45,741 bases of DNA from Gardnerella vaginalis (GTDB taxonomy: Bacteria > Actinomycetota > Actinomycetes > Actinomycetales > Bifidobacteriaceae). The stretch covers positions 1 through 45,741 of the forward strand of contig NZ_KQ961857.1 in the NCBI RefSeq assembly GCF_001563665.1, given 5' to 3'. The notes under the pieces were generated by a model that saw only the letters and a list, made by a program, of their open reading frames with translations, did no database searches and was not told where the DNA came from. Shown in pieces: positions 25,295 to 35,038 of this stretch (the stretch's first letter is position 1; each line of letters starts with the position of its first letter). The position numbers and the translations under genes were made by a program.

Positions 25295-26527
25295 CTAACA
25301 ATTCTGCTGATGAATAGACGAAATAGCATGTTTCAAATCTTCAACACGATTCAAATTCTCCCAAGGGAATTGCACATCAGTTCTGCCAAAATGACCATAG
25401 GATGCAGTTTTAGCGTAAATTGGACGCAATAAATTAAGCTCGTCAATAATTGCTGCAGGGCGCAAATCAAATACCATACGAACAGCTTTAGATATATCGT
25501 CACAACTTATTCCAGAAGTTTCAGTACCGAAAGTTTCTATATTTACACTAACTGGCTCAGCAATACCAATGGCATAAGCTACTTGCACTTCTACTTTATG
25601 AGCTAAAGATGCCGCAACTATATTCTTTGCCACCCATCTAGCAGCATAAGCAGCAGAACGATCTACTTTACTTGGATCCTTTCCAGAAAAAGCACCGCCA
25701 CCATGATGAGCAGCTCCACCATATGTATCGACAATAATTTTTCTGCCTGTCAAACCAGAATCTGCAGCAGGCCCTCCTAATACAAATGAGCCAGTAGGAT
25801 TAACTAACATCCTATAATTTTCGTAACTAACTTTATTTTCAAGAGTTTCTTTAAAAACAGGATTAACAACATTTTCTACTAATTGCTTTTGAAGCCAATC
25901 ATGCGAAACATTTGGATCGTGTTGAGTAGAAATAAGAACAGTATCAACACGCTTAGGACTACCATCTTCACCGTATTCAATAGTGACTTGAGTTTTACCA
26001 TCAGGACGCAAATGCGGGATAATACCATCTTTACGAACTTTTGCTAATCTATACGCAAGCTTATGAGCTAAATAAATAGGCAAAGGCATATAAGAATCTG
26101 TTTCATCGCTAGCATAACCAAACATAACACCTTGATCACCAGCACCTTGAGAAGAATAACGATCTTGTAAAGAAACTGAATCATTCTTAGAATCTATACG
26201 CTGTACACCTTGATTTATTTCAGAACTTTGCTCAGTAAGCGATACCATAACACCGCATGAATCTGCATCAAGACCAATAGTAGAACTCGTATATCCAACG
26301 TTTCTAACAACTTTACGAACTATTCCAGGAATATCTGTATAAACTTCTCCACGAACTTCGCCAAAAACTACGAATTGACCTACGCAAGCACACACTTCTA
26401 CAGCAACATGAGCACTAGGATCTTGGCTGAGCATATCGTCTAAAATCGAATCAGCAATTTGATCACATAACTTATCTGGATGCCCCTCTGTCACAGATTC
26501 TGCAGAAATTAACTTGCGTTCTTTCAT
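25295..26527 (-). CDS. metK: S-adenosylmethionine synthase
   Basis: This 410-residue enzyme makes S-adenosylmethionine from methionine and ATP. The N-terminus [20 protein letters not shown] carries the first signature. [12 protein letters not shown] forms the ATP-binding GAGDQG motif, and [22 protein letters not shown] is the phosphate-binding loop with the usual Gly-rich start. ATG at 26527 follows GGAGGG at ideal spacing. It lies between rpoZ and priA; the coaBC gene found between rpoZ and metK in mycobacteria is missing. A long hairpin separates it from rpoZ. No SAM riboswitch was recognised in its short leader. Confidence 0.97.
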   Translation of the reverse strand: MKERKLISAESVTEGHPDKLCDQIADSILDDMLSQDPSAHVAVEVCACVGQFVVFGEVRGEVYTDIPGIVRKVVRNVGYTSSTIGLDADSCGVMVSLTEQSSEINQGVQRIDSKNDSVSLQDRYSSQGAGDQGVMFGYASDETDSYMPLPIYLAHKLAYRLAKVRKDGIIPHLRPDGKTQVTIEYGEDGSPKRVDTVLISTQHDPNVSHDWLQKQLVENVVNPVFKETLENKVSYENYRMLVNPTGSFVLGGPAADSGLTGRKIIVDTYGGAAHHGGGAFSGKDPSKVDRSAAYAARWVAKNIVAASLAHKVEVQVAYAIGIAEPVSVNIETFGTETSGISCDDISKAVRMVFDLRPAAIIDELNLLRPIYAKTASYGHFGRTDVQFPWENLNRVEDLKHAISSIHQQNC

Positions 26528-26572
26528 GTACCCTCCATATTTTTAAGCAAAATCACGCATAAACTAACAAAT

Positions 26573-26619
26573 CGCAGCCATATAATCACTCAAGGAGCTA
26601 CCTTATATGACTGCGATCG
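26573..26619 (-). terminator. 15-bp hairpin between rpoZ and metK
   Basis: On the minus strand ATCGCAGTCATATAA pairs with TTATATGGCTGCGAT (one wobble) over a 17-base loop. The bases that follow (TTGTTAGTTT) are T-rich but not a clean run. It can end rpoZ transcription or attenuate read-through into metK. Confidence 0.6.
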
Positions 26620-26639
26620 TTCTAACAAAGAAATAAAAC

Positions 26640-26924
26640 TTAATTGCCTTCACTCATATCATCGTCACCAAGAGTTTCCTCTAACAAGCCTTCGTTGATT
26701 TCACGGAAAGCAATAGAAAGAGGCTTTTCTTGATTTTGATACTCAACAAGCGGACCAACATTTTGCAATAAGCCCTCATTGAGTTGAGTGAAATAAGAAT
26801 TAATCTGCCGTGCTCGTTTTGCGGCAAACAAGGCAAGCGCATACTTGGAGTCCGCATGTTCCATCAAATCGTCAATCGGCGGATTCGCAAGTCCCGTAGG
26901 TGTTGGCTGAGTGCCCAATGCCAT
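26640..26924 (-). CDS. rpoZ: RNA polymerase omega subunit
   Basis: This 94-residue protein is the small omega subunit, which helps assemble and stabilise beta' in RNA polymerase. [20 protein letters not shown] followed by [11 protein letters not shown] is the family core, near MxxSKYxLV and KRARQI of other actinobacterial proteins. The C-terminus [16 protein letters not shown] is also typical. ATG at 26924 was chosen over ATG at 26936 because GGAG lies at the right distance before the former. It is downstream of gmk in the usual actinobacterial order but has a good promoter of its own. Confidence 0.94.
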   Translation of the reverse strand: MALGTQPTPTGLANPPIDDLMEHADSKYALALFAAKRARQINSYFTQLNEGLLQNVGPLVEYQNQEKPLSIAFREINEGLLEETLGDDDMSEGN

Positions 26925-26969
26925 AATGTTCTCCATATTCTATGGTGCCACAATAGTTCCAAGTTGCTT

Positions 26970-26997
26970 ATTATATGCTACAGCTTGGATATTGCAA
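26970..26997 (-). promoter_or_regulatory. Promoter of rpoZ
   Basis: On the minus strand TTGCAA is followed after 16 bases by a perfect TATAAT. The -10 box is about 45 bases upstream of the rpoZ ATG. Confidence 0.7.
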
Positions 26998-27079
26998 GCA
27001 TCGATTTCCTTTTAAATAAAAAATTTTAAATGTTCTATACTATTATGCTCTAAGACTAAAGGAGAAAAACAGCTTTCGC

Positions 27080-27688
27080 TCACTTCAAATCATATTCTTG
27101 AGCAATTATATTCCATAACTCGTTAGCAGCACGATTTACATCATCATTAACAATAACTACGTCAAATTCGCTAGCAGCAGCTATCTCTACTTTCGCAGTT
27201 TCTAAACGCCGCTTTTGCTGCTCAGGAGTTTCAGTACCACGACCAATCAATCTTCTTTTAAGTTCTTCAAAACTTGGCGGAGCTATAAAAACATAAACAA
27301 CTTCTAATCCTAAACGGGAAGCTTCTTGCTTAACTCGCCTAGCACCTTGCAAATCGATCTCTAAAAGAGTAGGAATATTCTGCTCTAAATGATCTAAAAC
27401 AGGCTGAAGAAGAGTTCCGTAATAAGCCATTCCATGAACTAGTGCAGTTTCTAAAAATTCTCCGTTACGCTGACGGCGCTTAAACTCATCTTCATCTAAA
27501 AACCAATAATGAATGCCATTAAACTCTCCTGGGCGAGGAGATCTAGTAGTTGCAGAAACAGAGAGCCAAATATTAGGGTGTTTTTCACGCAATACGCCTT
27601 CAACAGTACCTTTTCCAGCGGCAGTAGGACCAGTAAGAACAATAAGCCTACGCTTACGAACACCGTATGTATAAGTTGTATTGGCCAT
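27080..27688 (-). CDS. gmk: Guanylate kinase
   Basis: This 202-residue kinase makes GDP from GMP and ATP. The P-loop reads GPTAAGKGTVEGVL, TTRSPRPGEFNGIHYWFL is the GMP-binding signature, and LLEIDLQGARRVK holds the Walker B region. ATG at 27688 (MANTTYTYG) was chosen. The frame is open for another 29 codons upstream, but those encode an aromatic-rich stretch unlike the family. In actinobacteria it normally follows pyrF and mihF; no integration host factor gene is seen in the 200 bases between the pyrF-like gene and gmk. Confidence 0.95.
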   Translation of the reverse strand: MANTTYTYGVRKRRLIVLTGPTAAGKGTVEGVLREKHPNIWLSVSATTRSPRPGEFNGIHYWFLDEDEFKRRQRNGEFLETALVHGMAYYGTLLQPVLDHLEQNIPTLLEIDLQGARRVKQEASRLGLEVVYVFIAPPSFEELKRRLIGRGTETPEQQKRRLETAKVEIAAASEFDVVIVNDDVNRAANELWNIIAQEYDLK

Positions 27689-27888
27689 CGTAACATCGTG
27701 CTCCACTAAAATCATGTTTTGTTTACTATAGCTTACGTAAAAATACATTACATAAACATATAAACACGTTACCACTCTTACATGAATTATAACTTCGTTT
27801 TCTGTTAATGCCTTATTGCTGATTTTTATTTGCTCTTAAATCCAACAATTTAATTTAATATTTTCGTCAAGCTTAATGTTGAGAATCG

Positions 27889-28785
27889 TCAATCCATTAA
27901 AGCTTGACGAATATCCCAAGCAATACGCTCAGTAGCAGCTGAAAGAGAGCCGATATCTGGACCATGAGAAGCAATAGATCTAGAAACAGTAACTAAAACA
28001 TTTCCGTGAGTTCCAGCAAATACAGTTTTCAAATCGTTTGCTTCAGCTCCTTGCCAACCATATCCAGGAGAAAGAATTGGACCTGTAAAACTAGTAAGAT
28101 CAACATCTCCACCATTCATCCAATCTCCAATAGTAGCTCCAACAATTAAGCCAACCGAACCCATGCCTTTAGTGTGCTCATTAAAGCTTTGAGCAGTTTG
28201 AGCAATACCATGAGCAACAGTATGCCCGCGATAACTTCCACTTTGACGAATAGCTGTTTGAAGATTAGCTCCTTCACGATTAGATGTCAGAGAAGCCATG
28301 AAAACTCCACATCCATTATTCAAAGCTTCGTTTATAAGACTACTCATAGAGCGAGCGCCATAATATGGAAGAAGAGTTATAGCATCTGCTCTTAATGGTG
28401 CTCCAGGCTTAAAATATGCATCTGCTAAAGCTGAAATAGTTGTAGATAAACCACCATGACCGCAATCAACAATAGTAATAACATCCATTTGACGAGCCGC
28501 ATAAAGAACACGTTCAAGCGCTGCGAAACCTTTAGATCCGTAGCGCTCAAACATACTCGATTGGAATTTAACTGCAGCAGCACGACCGTTCATAGATTGA
28601 AGCATTCGCATAGAGAACAATTCAGCACCTTGAGCATCCATATTGTATCCCCAATTAAGCAACATTTTCCTATGAGGATCAATACCGACACATAGAGGTC
28701 CATATTTTGCCATTGCATTTTGTAAACGCAAACCAAAATCAGATCTTTGTGCTTGTAATTCTTGATCGCATATGCTTTCAGTCAT
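27889..28785 (-). CDS. PyrF-like protein (orotidine-5'-phosphate decarboxylase fold) lacking catalytic residues
   Basis: This 298-residue protein aligns by eye with the actinobacterial type of OMP decarboxylase along its whole length: GPLCVGIDPH, AAVKFQSSMFERYGSKG, ADAITLLPYYG, VGLIVGATIGDW and LSPGYGWQGAEAND. It sits at that gene's ancestral place after carB. The catalytic DxKxxD motif, normally DAKRGD, reads DCGHGG (107-112): the Lys and the second Asp are both Gly, while Lys73 of AVKFQ and the first Asp remain. Decarboxylation is therefore unlikely. An intact pyrF is present at 38908. The frame is uninterrupted, so selection may keep another role, such as ligand binding. ATG at 28785 has a weak ribosome site, 27 bases after carB. 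Confidence 0.85.
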   Translation of the reverse strand: MTESICDQELQAQRSDFGLRLQNAMAKYGPLCVGIDPHRKMLLNWGYNMDAQGAELFSMRMLQSMNGRAAAVKFQSSMFERYGSKGFAALERVLYAARQMDVITIVDCGHGGLSTTISALADAYFKPGAPLRADAITLLPYYGARSMSSLINEALNNGCGVFMASLTSNREGANLQTAIRQSGSYRGHTVAHGIAQTAQSFNEHTKGMGSVGLIVGATIGDWMNGGDVDLTSFTGPILSPGYGWQGAEANDLKTVFAGTHGNVLVTVSRSIASHGPDIGSLSAATERIAWDIRQALMD

Positions 28786-28812
28786 ATGATTTTACGCTCG
28801 ACTTTCTTAAAG

Positions 28813-31800
28813 CTACTTTTGGTTTTCAGCACATTCTATTGCAAACAGTTGCTTAGCATGCTCCTGTATACTCATAACCTGATAATCATTGTTTTTAACA
28901 GCTTCAATAGCCATTAAAACAGGTGCGAACTCAGTAATTGTAGTGAATTGAGGAAGATCTGCAGCAACAGCAGCAGCACGAATTGCATATCCATCAGTGC
29001 GAGATCCTCTAGAATTCGGTGTGTTCAGCACCATATCAATCTTACCATTCTCAATAAGTTCTACTACGTTTTTGCCAATTCTTTCTTTAGAATATTCGCT
29101 ATCACGCACATCTTTAGCGGTATCACCAATACTAGAAATTTTATCTACAATAACAGAATCAATACCGTATCTACGCAATACAGAAGCAGTACCTTCAGTA
29201 GCCCAAATAGTAAAACCAAGTTCCACTAAACGAACAGCTAATAATGGCAATTGTCTTTTATCTGCATCACTTACAGAAACAAATACATTTCCGCTTGTTG
29301 GCAATCCTCCCTTATATGCAGCAAGCTGGCTTTTAGCAAAAGCGTGTGGAAAATCTCTATCGAATCCCATAACTTCACCAGTTGAACGCATTTCAGGTCC
29401 AAGAAGAATATCAACAGTACGTCCAACAGGAGTGCGGAAACGCTTAAAAGGCAGCACGGAAGCTTTAATAGCAACTTGTTGACCTTGATGAATATCACCG
29501 CCGTCACCCTTAGGAAGAAGAAGACCACGTTTACGTTGCTGTTCGATTGTTTCACCAGCCATAATTCGTGCAGCAGCTTTAGCAAGCGCTACACCAGTTG
29601 CCTTAGATGCAAACGGAACTGTGCGCGATGCTCGAGGATTTGCCTCAATCACGTACAAAGTATTCGCCATAAAAGCGTACTGAACGTTAATAAGACCGCG
29701 AACTGAGCAGCCGCGAGCAATCGAAAGCGTGCCCTCACGAAGGCGGCGAATCTGATCGTCCGAAAGTGTGCTTGGAGGAAGAGTGCAAGCTGCGTCACCA
29801 GAGTGCACGCCAGCTTCCTCAACATGTTCCATAATTCCGCCAATATAAAGCTCATTGCCGTCATAAAGCGCGTCAACATCAATTTCAATAGCGTCTTGCA
29901 GGAACTTATCAATCAAAAGAGGAGAAGGAAGCCTGCCAGAAACAACAGTGTCTGCACGAGCCTCATTCAATGCGCGCTCAACATATTTTGCAAGCTGAGA
30001 GTCATCGTACACGATTTCCATGCCACGCCCGCCAAGCACGTAGCTTGGTCGCACAAGAACCGGGTAACCGATTGCGTGAGCAGCATCCCTTGCTTCATCT
30101 AAACTTAACGCTGTACCGTATCGAGGAGCATTCATTCCTTCTTGACGAAGAACTTCACCGAAAAGTTCACGATTTTCAGCCAAATCAATAGCTTCAGGAG
30201 TTGTTCCCAAAATTGGAACTCCTGCAGCTTTCAGACGAGCAGCAAGCGAAAGTGGAGTTTGACCACCAAGCTGCACAATCACGCCTTTAACTGGTCCAAG
30301 TTTCTTTTCAGCTTCATAAATTTCAAGAACATCTTCGAAAGTAAGAGGCTCAAAGTAAAGACGATCAGACATATCATAATCTGTAGAAACAGTTTCAGGA
30401 TTACAATTAACCATAATAGTGTCGTAATCCTTACCCAGTTCTTGAACAGCATGAACACAAGTGTAATCAAACTCAATTCCTTGTCCAATTCGATTCGGAC
30501 CAGAGCCAAGAATAATTACTGCTTCACGATTGCGCTTCTTCAATTCACTTTCATCAGCATAGCAAGAATAGTAATAAGGAGTAATAGCATCAAACTCTGC
30601 AGCACATGTATCTACAGTTTTATAAACAGGATGCAATCCATAAGCCCAGCGAAGCTCGCGGACCATATTTTCACCCTCATCACCAAGAGAACGCAAATGT
30701 GCAATTTGAACGTCCGAAAGACCTGCAAGCTTAGCATTCTTCAAAACTTTAGGAGTTAAAGTTTCAGCATTTTTAACATATAAAGCTGTTTTATTGATTT
30801 GTGCAAGTTGATGAATAAACCACGGATCAATTTTAGTTGCATCGAAAATCTGTTCAGGAGTAGCTCCTCCCCACAAAGCACGCTGAATTTGCAAATATCT
30901 ATGCTCTGTTGGAGTATGAATCTCATTTAGAAGATCCTCAACTTCTTCTTTACTTGGACACTCACCATCCCAGCTAAAGCATGCATGACGCTTGTCAATT
31001 GAGCGCATTGCTTTACCAAGAGATTCCTGGAAGTTTCCAGCTAACGCCATTGCTTCACCAACTGACTTCATAGAAGTAGTAAGAGTGGTATCTGCTCCTG
31101 GGAATTTTTCGAAAGCAAAACGCGGAATCTTAGTAACAACATAGTCAATCGTTGGCTCAAAACTTGCAGGAGTAGAACGAGTAATATCATTTTGAATCTC
31201 ATCCAAAGTGTATCCAAGAGCAAGTTTCGTTGCAATTTTCGCAATCGGGAAGCCAGTAGCTTTAGATGCAAGAGCAGAAGAACGAGATACGCGAGGATTC
31301 ATCTCGATTACAATTATGCGACCCGTTTGAGGATTGATTGCGAACTGAATATTGCATCCACCAGTATCTACACCAACACCGCGAATAATAGCAATACCAA
31401 TATCACGCATCTTTTGATATTCGCGATCTGTAAGAGTAAAACATGGAGCTACAGTAATAGAATCACCTGTATGCACTCCTACTGGATCAACATTTTCAAT
31501 AGGGCAAACAACTACAACATTATCCTTTGAATCTCGCATAAGCTCAAGTTCAAATTCTTTCCAACCTTCTATTCCTTCTTCAATAAGAACTTCATTAGTT
31601 GGAGAATAATGTATGCCTGCTCCTGCAATACGATGCAACTCTTCTTCATTATGAGCAATACCAGAGCCCAATCCACCCATTGTAAAGCTTGGACGTACTA
31701 CTACTGGGTATCCTAAAGTTTCAACAATTTTGTCTACTTCTTCTATTGAATGAGCAATAAATGATTTTGCGCTTTCCGCTCCAGCTTTTTCAACGACTTT

Positions 31801-32199
31801 CTTGAAAAGCTCACGATCTTCTCCTCTATCGATTGCTTCCAAAGAAGCGCCAATCAGCTCAACGTTGTACTTCTCTAGAATTCCTGCACGACCTAAATCC
31901 ATCGCTGCATTAAGCGCCGTTTGACCGCCTAGTGTTGGCAACAGCGCGTCTGGCTTCTCTTTTGCAATTATTCTCTCTAAAATTGACGTGTCAATCGGCT
32001 CAATATAAGTAGCATCAGCAAGCTCAGGATCAGTCATAATCGTAGCTGGATTAGAGTTGACTAAGATTACGCGAATACCCTCTTCATGCAAAACTCTACA
32101 AGCTTGAGTTCCTGAATAATCAAATTCTGCAGCCTGGCCAATAACAATAGGACCAGAACCAATTACCATAACAGACTTTATATCAGTACGTTTTGGCAT
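28813..32199 (-). CDS. carB: Carbamoyl-phosphate synthase large subunit
   Basis: This 1128-residue subunit makes carbamoyl phosphate from bicarbonate, two ATP and ammonia passed from CarA, feeding both pyrimidines and arginine. Two homologous ATP-grasp halves are visible. The first starts [21 protein letters not shown] and has [16 protein letters not shown]. The second starts [19 protein letters not shown] and has [17 protein letters not shown]. The C-terminal MGS-like domain (about 960-1115) is where allosteric effectors bind in the family. The start is ATG at 32199, 19 bases after carA, in the same operon. The middle of the gene is slightly richer in G+C than its ends. Confidence 0.97.
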   Translation of the reverse strand: MPKRTDIKSVMVIGSGPIVIGQAAEFDYSGTQACRVLHEEGIRVILVNSNPATIMTDPELADATYIEPIDTSILERIIAKEKPDALLPTLGGQTALNAAMDLGRAGILEKYNVELIGASLEAIDRGEDRELFKKVVEKAGAESAKSFIAHSIEEVDKIVETLGYPVVVRPSFTMGGLGSGIAHNEEELHRIAGAGIHYSPTNEVLIEEGIEGWKEFELELMRDSKDNVVVVCPIENVDPVGVHTGDSITVAPCFTLTDREYQKMRDIGIAIIRGVGVDTGGCNIQFAINPQTGRIIVIEMNPRVSRSSALASKATGFPIAKIATKLALGYTLDEIQNDITRSTPASFEPTIDYVVTKIPRFAFEKFPGADTTLTTSMKSVGEAMALAGNFQESLGKAMRSIDKRHACFSWDGECPSKEEVEDLLNEIHTPTEHRYLQIQRALWGGATPEQIFDATKIDPWFIHQLAQINKTALYVKNAETLTPKVLKNAKLAGLSDVQIAHLRSLGDEGENMVRELRWAYGLHPVYKTVDTCAAEFDAITPYYYSCYADESELKKRNREAVIILGSGPNRIGQGIEFDYTCVHAVQELGKDYDTIMVNCNPETVSTDYDMSDRLYFEPLTFEDVLEIYEAEKKLGPVKGVIVQLGGQTPLSLAARLKAAGVPILGTTPEAIDLAENRELFGEVLRQEGMNAPRYGTALSLDEARDAAHAIGYPVLVRPSYVLGGRGMEIVYDDSQLAKYVERALNEARADTVVSGRLPSPLLIDKFLQDAIEIDVDALYDGNELYIGGIMEHVEEAGVHSGDAACTLPPSTLSDDQIRRLREGTLSIARGCSVRGLINVQYAFMANTLYVIEANPRASRTVPFASKATGVALAKAAARIMAGETIEQQRKRGLLLPKGDGGDIHQGQQVAIKASVLPFKRFRTPVGRTVDILLGPEMRSTGEVMGFDRDFPHAFAKSQLAAYKGGLPTSGNVFVSVSDADKRQLPLLAVRLVELGFTIWATEGTASVLRRYGIDSVIVDKISSIGDTAKDVRDSEYSKERIGKNVVELIENGKIDMVLNTPNSRGSRTDGYAIRAAAVAADLPQFTTITEFAPVLMAIEAVKNNDYQVMSIQEHAKQLFAIECAENQK

Positions 32200-32218
32200 A
32201 GTAAATTTCCCCTTATTA

Positions 32219-33442
32219 TTACTTTTCTGATTTAACGCAATTGTTATTATGCAAGCGCATAAGCTCTATAAAACGATCAAACAAATAAGATGCATCATGA
32301 GGACCAGCAGCAGCTTCAGGATGATATTGCACAGAGAAAGCTGGAATATCTAAACATTGCAATCCTTCAACAACGTTATCGTTCAAATCAATATGAGAAA
32401 CCAAAACTTTACCAAATTTACCATTCTCATAAGGAGATTGAACCGGCTGACCAATAGGAGCATCCACAGCAAAACCGTGATTATGCGCTGTAACTTCAAC
32501 TTTTCCAGTGGTTAAATCTTTTACAGGCTGATTTACTCCGCGATGACCAAATTTTAACTTGTAAGTATCGAATCCTAACGCTCTACCTAAAAGCTGATTC
32601 CCGAAGCAAATTCCAAAGAATGGATATTTTGCATCCAAAACTTTACGCAACAACTCAACTTCACGATTAGCTTGAGATGGATCTCCAGGACCATTAGAGA
32701 AAAATACTCCATCAACATTAAGATTTTGAAGATCTTCAAAAGAAATTCCTGAATTTACAACATATACTTTGCATCCGCGCTCAGCTAAACGATGCGGAGT
32801 CATTGCTTTAATTCCAAAATCAACAGCTGCAACACTGAATAACGGTTTCTTGCCCTCATACTCTCCAGATGGCTCAATAGTATAAGTAATTTTAGTACTT
32901 ACTTCATCAGTTAAACGCAAGCCTTGCATTTGAGGAGTTTTCTTAATTTCATTAACAAACGATGCAACTGTACGTATTGCTCCAGTTGTACTGTCAATAA
33001 GCGCATCACTAGAAAAAATGCCGGCACGCATAACGCCTACCGAGCGTAAATGACGTACCAGCTTTCTAGTATCAATACCACTGATTGAAACGATACCTTG
33101 TTTTTCTAAATCATCTTGCAAGCAACCAGTAGATCTCCAATTACTAACAACCGGGCTTGGAACTTTAACAACATATCCAGCAACCCAGATTTTTGAAGAT
33201 TCTGGATCTTCAAGGTTAACACCTGTATTTCCTATGTGTGGGAACGTTTGAACAACGATTTGTTGATCATAACTTGGATCAGTTAGTGTTTCCTGATAGC
33301 CTGTCATACCTGTTGAGAACACAATCTCAGCGCATGTAGAACCTTTAGCACCAAAAGGTTTACCAACGTAAACCTGACCATCCTCTAATACCAATACTGC
33401 ATCGTCACTGTCGAATCCAGCAAAGGTGTCATTGTAGTCCAC
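32219..33442 (-). CDS. carA: Carbamoyl-phosphate synthase small subunit
   Basis: This 407-residue glutamine amidotransferase subunit hydrolyses glutamine and channels ammonia to CarB. The N-terminal domain has [18 protein letters not shown]. The class I amidotransferase domain has GPGDPSQ, the nucleophile Cys279 in [16 protein letters not shown], and the His/Glu of [10 protein letters not shown]. The start is GTG at 33442 with a strong GGGGG-type ribosome site. It begins the carA-carB-pyrF-like unit. It is separated from nusB by a terminator, so it needs its own promoter. Confidence 0.97.
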   Translation of the reverse strand: MDYNDTFAGFDSDDAVLVLEDGQVYVGKPFGAKGSTCAEIVFSTGMTGYQETLTDPSYDQQIVVQTFPHIGNTGVNLEDPESSKIWVAGYVVKVPSPVVSNWRSTGCLQDDLEKQGIVSISGIDTRKLVRHLRSVGVMRAGIFSSDALIDSTTGAIRTVASFVNEIKKTPQMQGLRLTDEVSTKITYTIEPSGEYEGKKPLFSVAAVDFGIKAMTPHRLAERGCKVYVVNSGISFEDLQNLNVDGVFFSNGPGDPSQANREVELLRKVLDAKYPFFGICFGNQLLGRALGFDTYKLKFGHRGVNQPVKDLTTGKVEVTAHNHGFAVDAPIGQPVQSPYENGKFGKVLVSHIDLNDNVVEGLQCLDIPAFSVQYHPEAAAGPHDASYLFDRFIELMRLHNNNCVKSEK

Positions 33443-33488
33443 CTTAACCCCCTTATGGCTTTAGGTTATTCGTGGCAAGTCTACTCAG

Positions 33489-33517
33489 ATTGTAGGACCG
33501 CGACTCGCCGAAATTGT
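33489..33517 (-). promoter_or_regulatory. Possible carA promoter
   Basis: On the minus strand TACAAT (plus-strand 33489-33494) is a good -10 box about 46 bases before the carA start. The -35 region is weak. The words TACAATCT recur at the pyrB promoter region (42749-42756), suggesting similar start-site architecture for the two pyrimidine units. Confidence 0.4.
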
Positions 33518-33523
33518 GGATAT

Positions 33524-33558
33524 AAAAAATCCGCTTAAGCAAATACTTTAAGCGGATT
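33524..33558 (-). terminator. Terminator after nusB
   Basis: AATCCGCTTAA (33528-33538) and TTAAGCGGATT (33548-33558) are perfectly complementary. On the minus strand a run of six T follows. It separates nusB from carA. Confidence 0.88.
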
Positions 33559-33613
33559 AACAAAATTTCAATTATTCAACTACATTAAATCTAGAAAATA
33601 ATTTACTATTCTT

Positions 33614-34108
33614 CTATTCTTGCAAAGATTCACTAGTTTCAGATTCACTAGCATCCGTTTCATCAGCGTCTTGTGAAACTACATCACCATTTAATCTAGC
33701 TAAACAATCATCTTTAGAAGAAACAATTGCACTCAACAATCCATGAATGAAAGCAATAGCATCATCATCACTATAAATCTTTGCAAGTGCAATAGCTTCA
33801 TCAATAGCTACTTTATCTGGAACATCATCGTTCGCAAGAATTTCCCATGCTGCGATTCGTAAAATATTACGATCAATAACAGCCATTCTTCCAACTTTCC
33901 AGCCGGTTGAACAATAATTAAGCACTTTATCAATTCTATGGCGGCGTTCACCTACACCGCGCACAATCTCAACTGCATATTCTGGAAGAGGAGTTTGAGC
34001 GCCAGGCTCTTTTACGCGCTCATCAAGTAAAGAAAGAATATTCTGACTTTTTTCATCTGCTTCGTAAAGCGTATTCAAAGCCCTCTTACGAGCTGTAGAG
34101 CGTGCCAT
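33614..34108 (-). CDS. nusB: Transcription antitermination factor NusB
   Basis: This 164-residue all-helical RNA-binding protein joins NusE (S10) on boxA of rRNA leaders to prevent early termination. It begins ARSTARKRALNTLYEADEK, with the Arg-rich start typical of actinobacterial NusB. RNILRIAAWEIL and KVAIDEAIALAKIYSDDDAIAF carry the conserved core. An acidic Ser/Glu/Asp tail of about 25 residues ends the protein. ATG at 34108 follows AAGGA. It is downstream of efp, as in many bacteria. Confidence 0.95.
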   Translation of the reverse strand: MARSTARKRALNTLYEADEKSQNILSLLDERVKEPGAQTPLPEYAVEIVRGVGERRHRIDKVLNYCSTGWKVGRMAVIDRNILRIAAWEILANDDVPDKVAIDEAIALAKIYSDDDAIAFIHGLLSAIVSSKDDCLARLNGDVVSQDADETDASESETSESLQE

Positions 34109-34274
34109 AGTAGAGTCCTTCGTTTTATATTGTATTTAACTAAATCTTTATTAAGTTTTACTTTAACATTAAACTTAATCGTTTATCCAATAAAGAATTT
34201 TACTAATTCGATTTTTTATTCTTAATAAAATTTTCAAACGCTAAATATTTAGAAAATAAAGAAAATCTATATTA

Positions 34275-34326
34275 AAAATCGAAAAGAACGACCCAGCAAC
34301 GCGTAAAATATATCGTTACCAGGCCG
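34275..34326 (-). terminator. Wobble-rich hairpin after efp
   Basis: On the minus strand the RNA arms (from 34326-34314 and 34301-34289) pair over 13 positions, counting several G-U pairs, around a 12-base loop. TTCTTTTC follows. It is only convincing as RNA. It likely ends or slows efp transcription ahead of nusB. The rest of the 237-base spacer is AT-rich without a gene. Confidence 0.5.
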
Positions 34327-34345
34327 CCCAATATTGAAAATTTAA

Positions 34346-34909
34346 TTAGTTCTCACGACCAAGATAAGATCCATCACGAGTGTCGACCTTAACTTTTTCA
34401 CCTTCACCTACGAAAAGCGGAACCTGAATCTCAGCTCCGGTTTCTACAGTTGCTGGTTTAGTTCCAGCATTAGAACGATTACCTTGCAAACCAGGCTCTG
34501 TATGAGTAATAGTCAAAATCACAGATGCTGGAAGCTCAACACTTAAAGGAGTGCCGTCATGGAAACTTACTATGCAATCAGTACCTTCAAGCAAATACTT
34601 GCTTTGATCTCCAACCAAGTCCTTAGGAATATAAACTTGATCGTAAGTTGTCATATCCATGAAGACAAAATTATCTCCATCTTCATAAGAATATTGCAAA
34701 GTACGATTGTCAACAGTTTCAAACTCCATCTTCATTCCGGCGTTAAAAGTCTTATCAACGATCTTGCCTGAGAGCACATTCTTAATAGTAGTGCGCACAA
34801 AAGCAGGACCTTTACCTGGCTTTACATGCTGGAACTTAACAACAGTCCAAAGCTGACCTTCAAGGTTTAAAACCGATCCATTCTTAATATCATTGGTAGT
34901 CTGTGCCAC
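34346..34909 (-). CDS. efp: Elongation factor P
   Basis: This 187-residue protein relieves ribosome stalling at proline runs. It has the three beta-barrel domains of EF-P. Lys33 lies in [13 protein letters not shown], at the tip where other bacteria carry a lysine modification. The C-terminal signature is [11 protein letters not shown]. No EpmA-type modifying enzyme is in the window. The start is GTG at 34909 with a modest AGG site. A 7-bp hairpin (AAGCTGC/GCAGCTT, 34935-34952) lies in its leader. Confidence 0.96.
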   Translation of the reverse strand: MAQTTNDIKNGSVLNLEGQLWTVVKFQHVKPGKGPAFVRTTIKNVLSGKIVDKTFNAGMKMEFETVDNRTLQYSYEDGDNFVFMDMTTYDQVYIPKDLVGDQSKYLLEGTDCIVSFHDGTPLSVELPASVILTITHTEPGLQGNRSNAGTKPATVETGAEIQVPLFVGEGEKVKVDTRDGSYLGREN

Positions 34910-34934
34910 GAGTTACCTGTTTCTTTCGCTAATA

Positions 34935-34952
34935 AAGCTGCAAGCGCAGCTT
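34935..34952 (-). promoter_or_regulatory. Small hairpin in the efp leader
   Basis: AAGCTGC and GCAGCTT pair perfectly over a 4-base loop about 25 bases before the efp start. It may affect initiation. No T-run supports termination. Confidence 0.35.
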
Positions 34953-35038
34953 AAGAAATAAACCTTGCTTATTATGCCACAAAGCGTCAACTAATTAAAA
35001 TCCAAAAACAATACTAAAGACGAAATAGCATATTTTTC

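Noticed and set aside
26528..26639. SAM riboswitch ahead of metK
   Set aside because: The leader is short and forms only a simple hairpin; no SAM riboswitch core was recognised.
27689..27775. Upstream extension of gmk by 29 codons
   Set aside because: It encodes an aromatic-rich stretch unlike guanylate kinases, and the P-loop is normally close to the N-terminus.
27889..28785. Calling the pyrF-like gene a simple pseudogene
   Set aside because: The frame is complete, the length is normal, and substrate-domain phrases are preserved; only catalytic residues are changed.
30142..30759. Open frame of 205 codons on the plus strand within carB
   Set aside because: It lies antisense to the conserved second half of carB and its composition (Ser, Asn, Ile, Phe) is that of a shadow frame.
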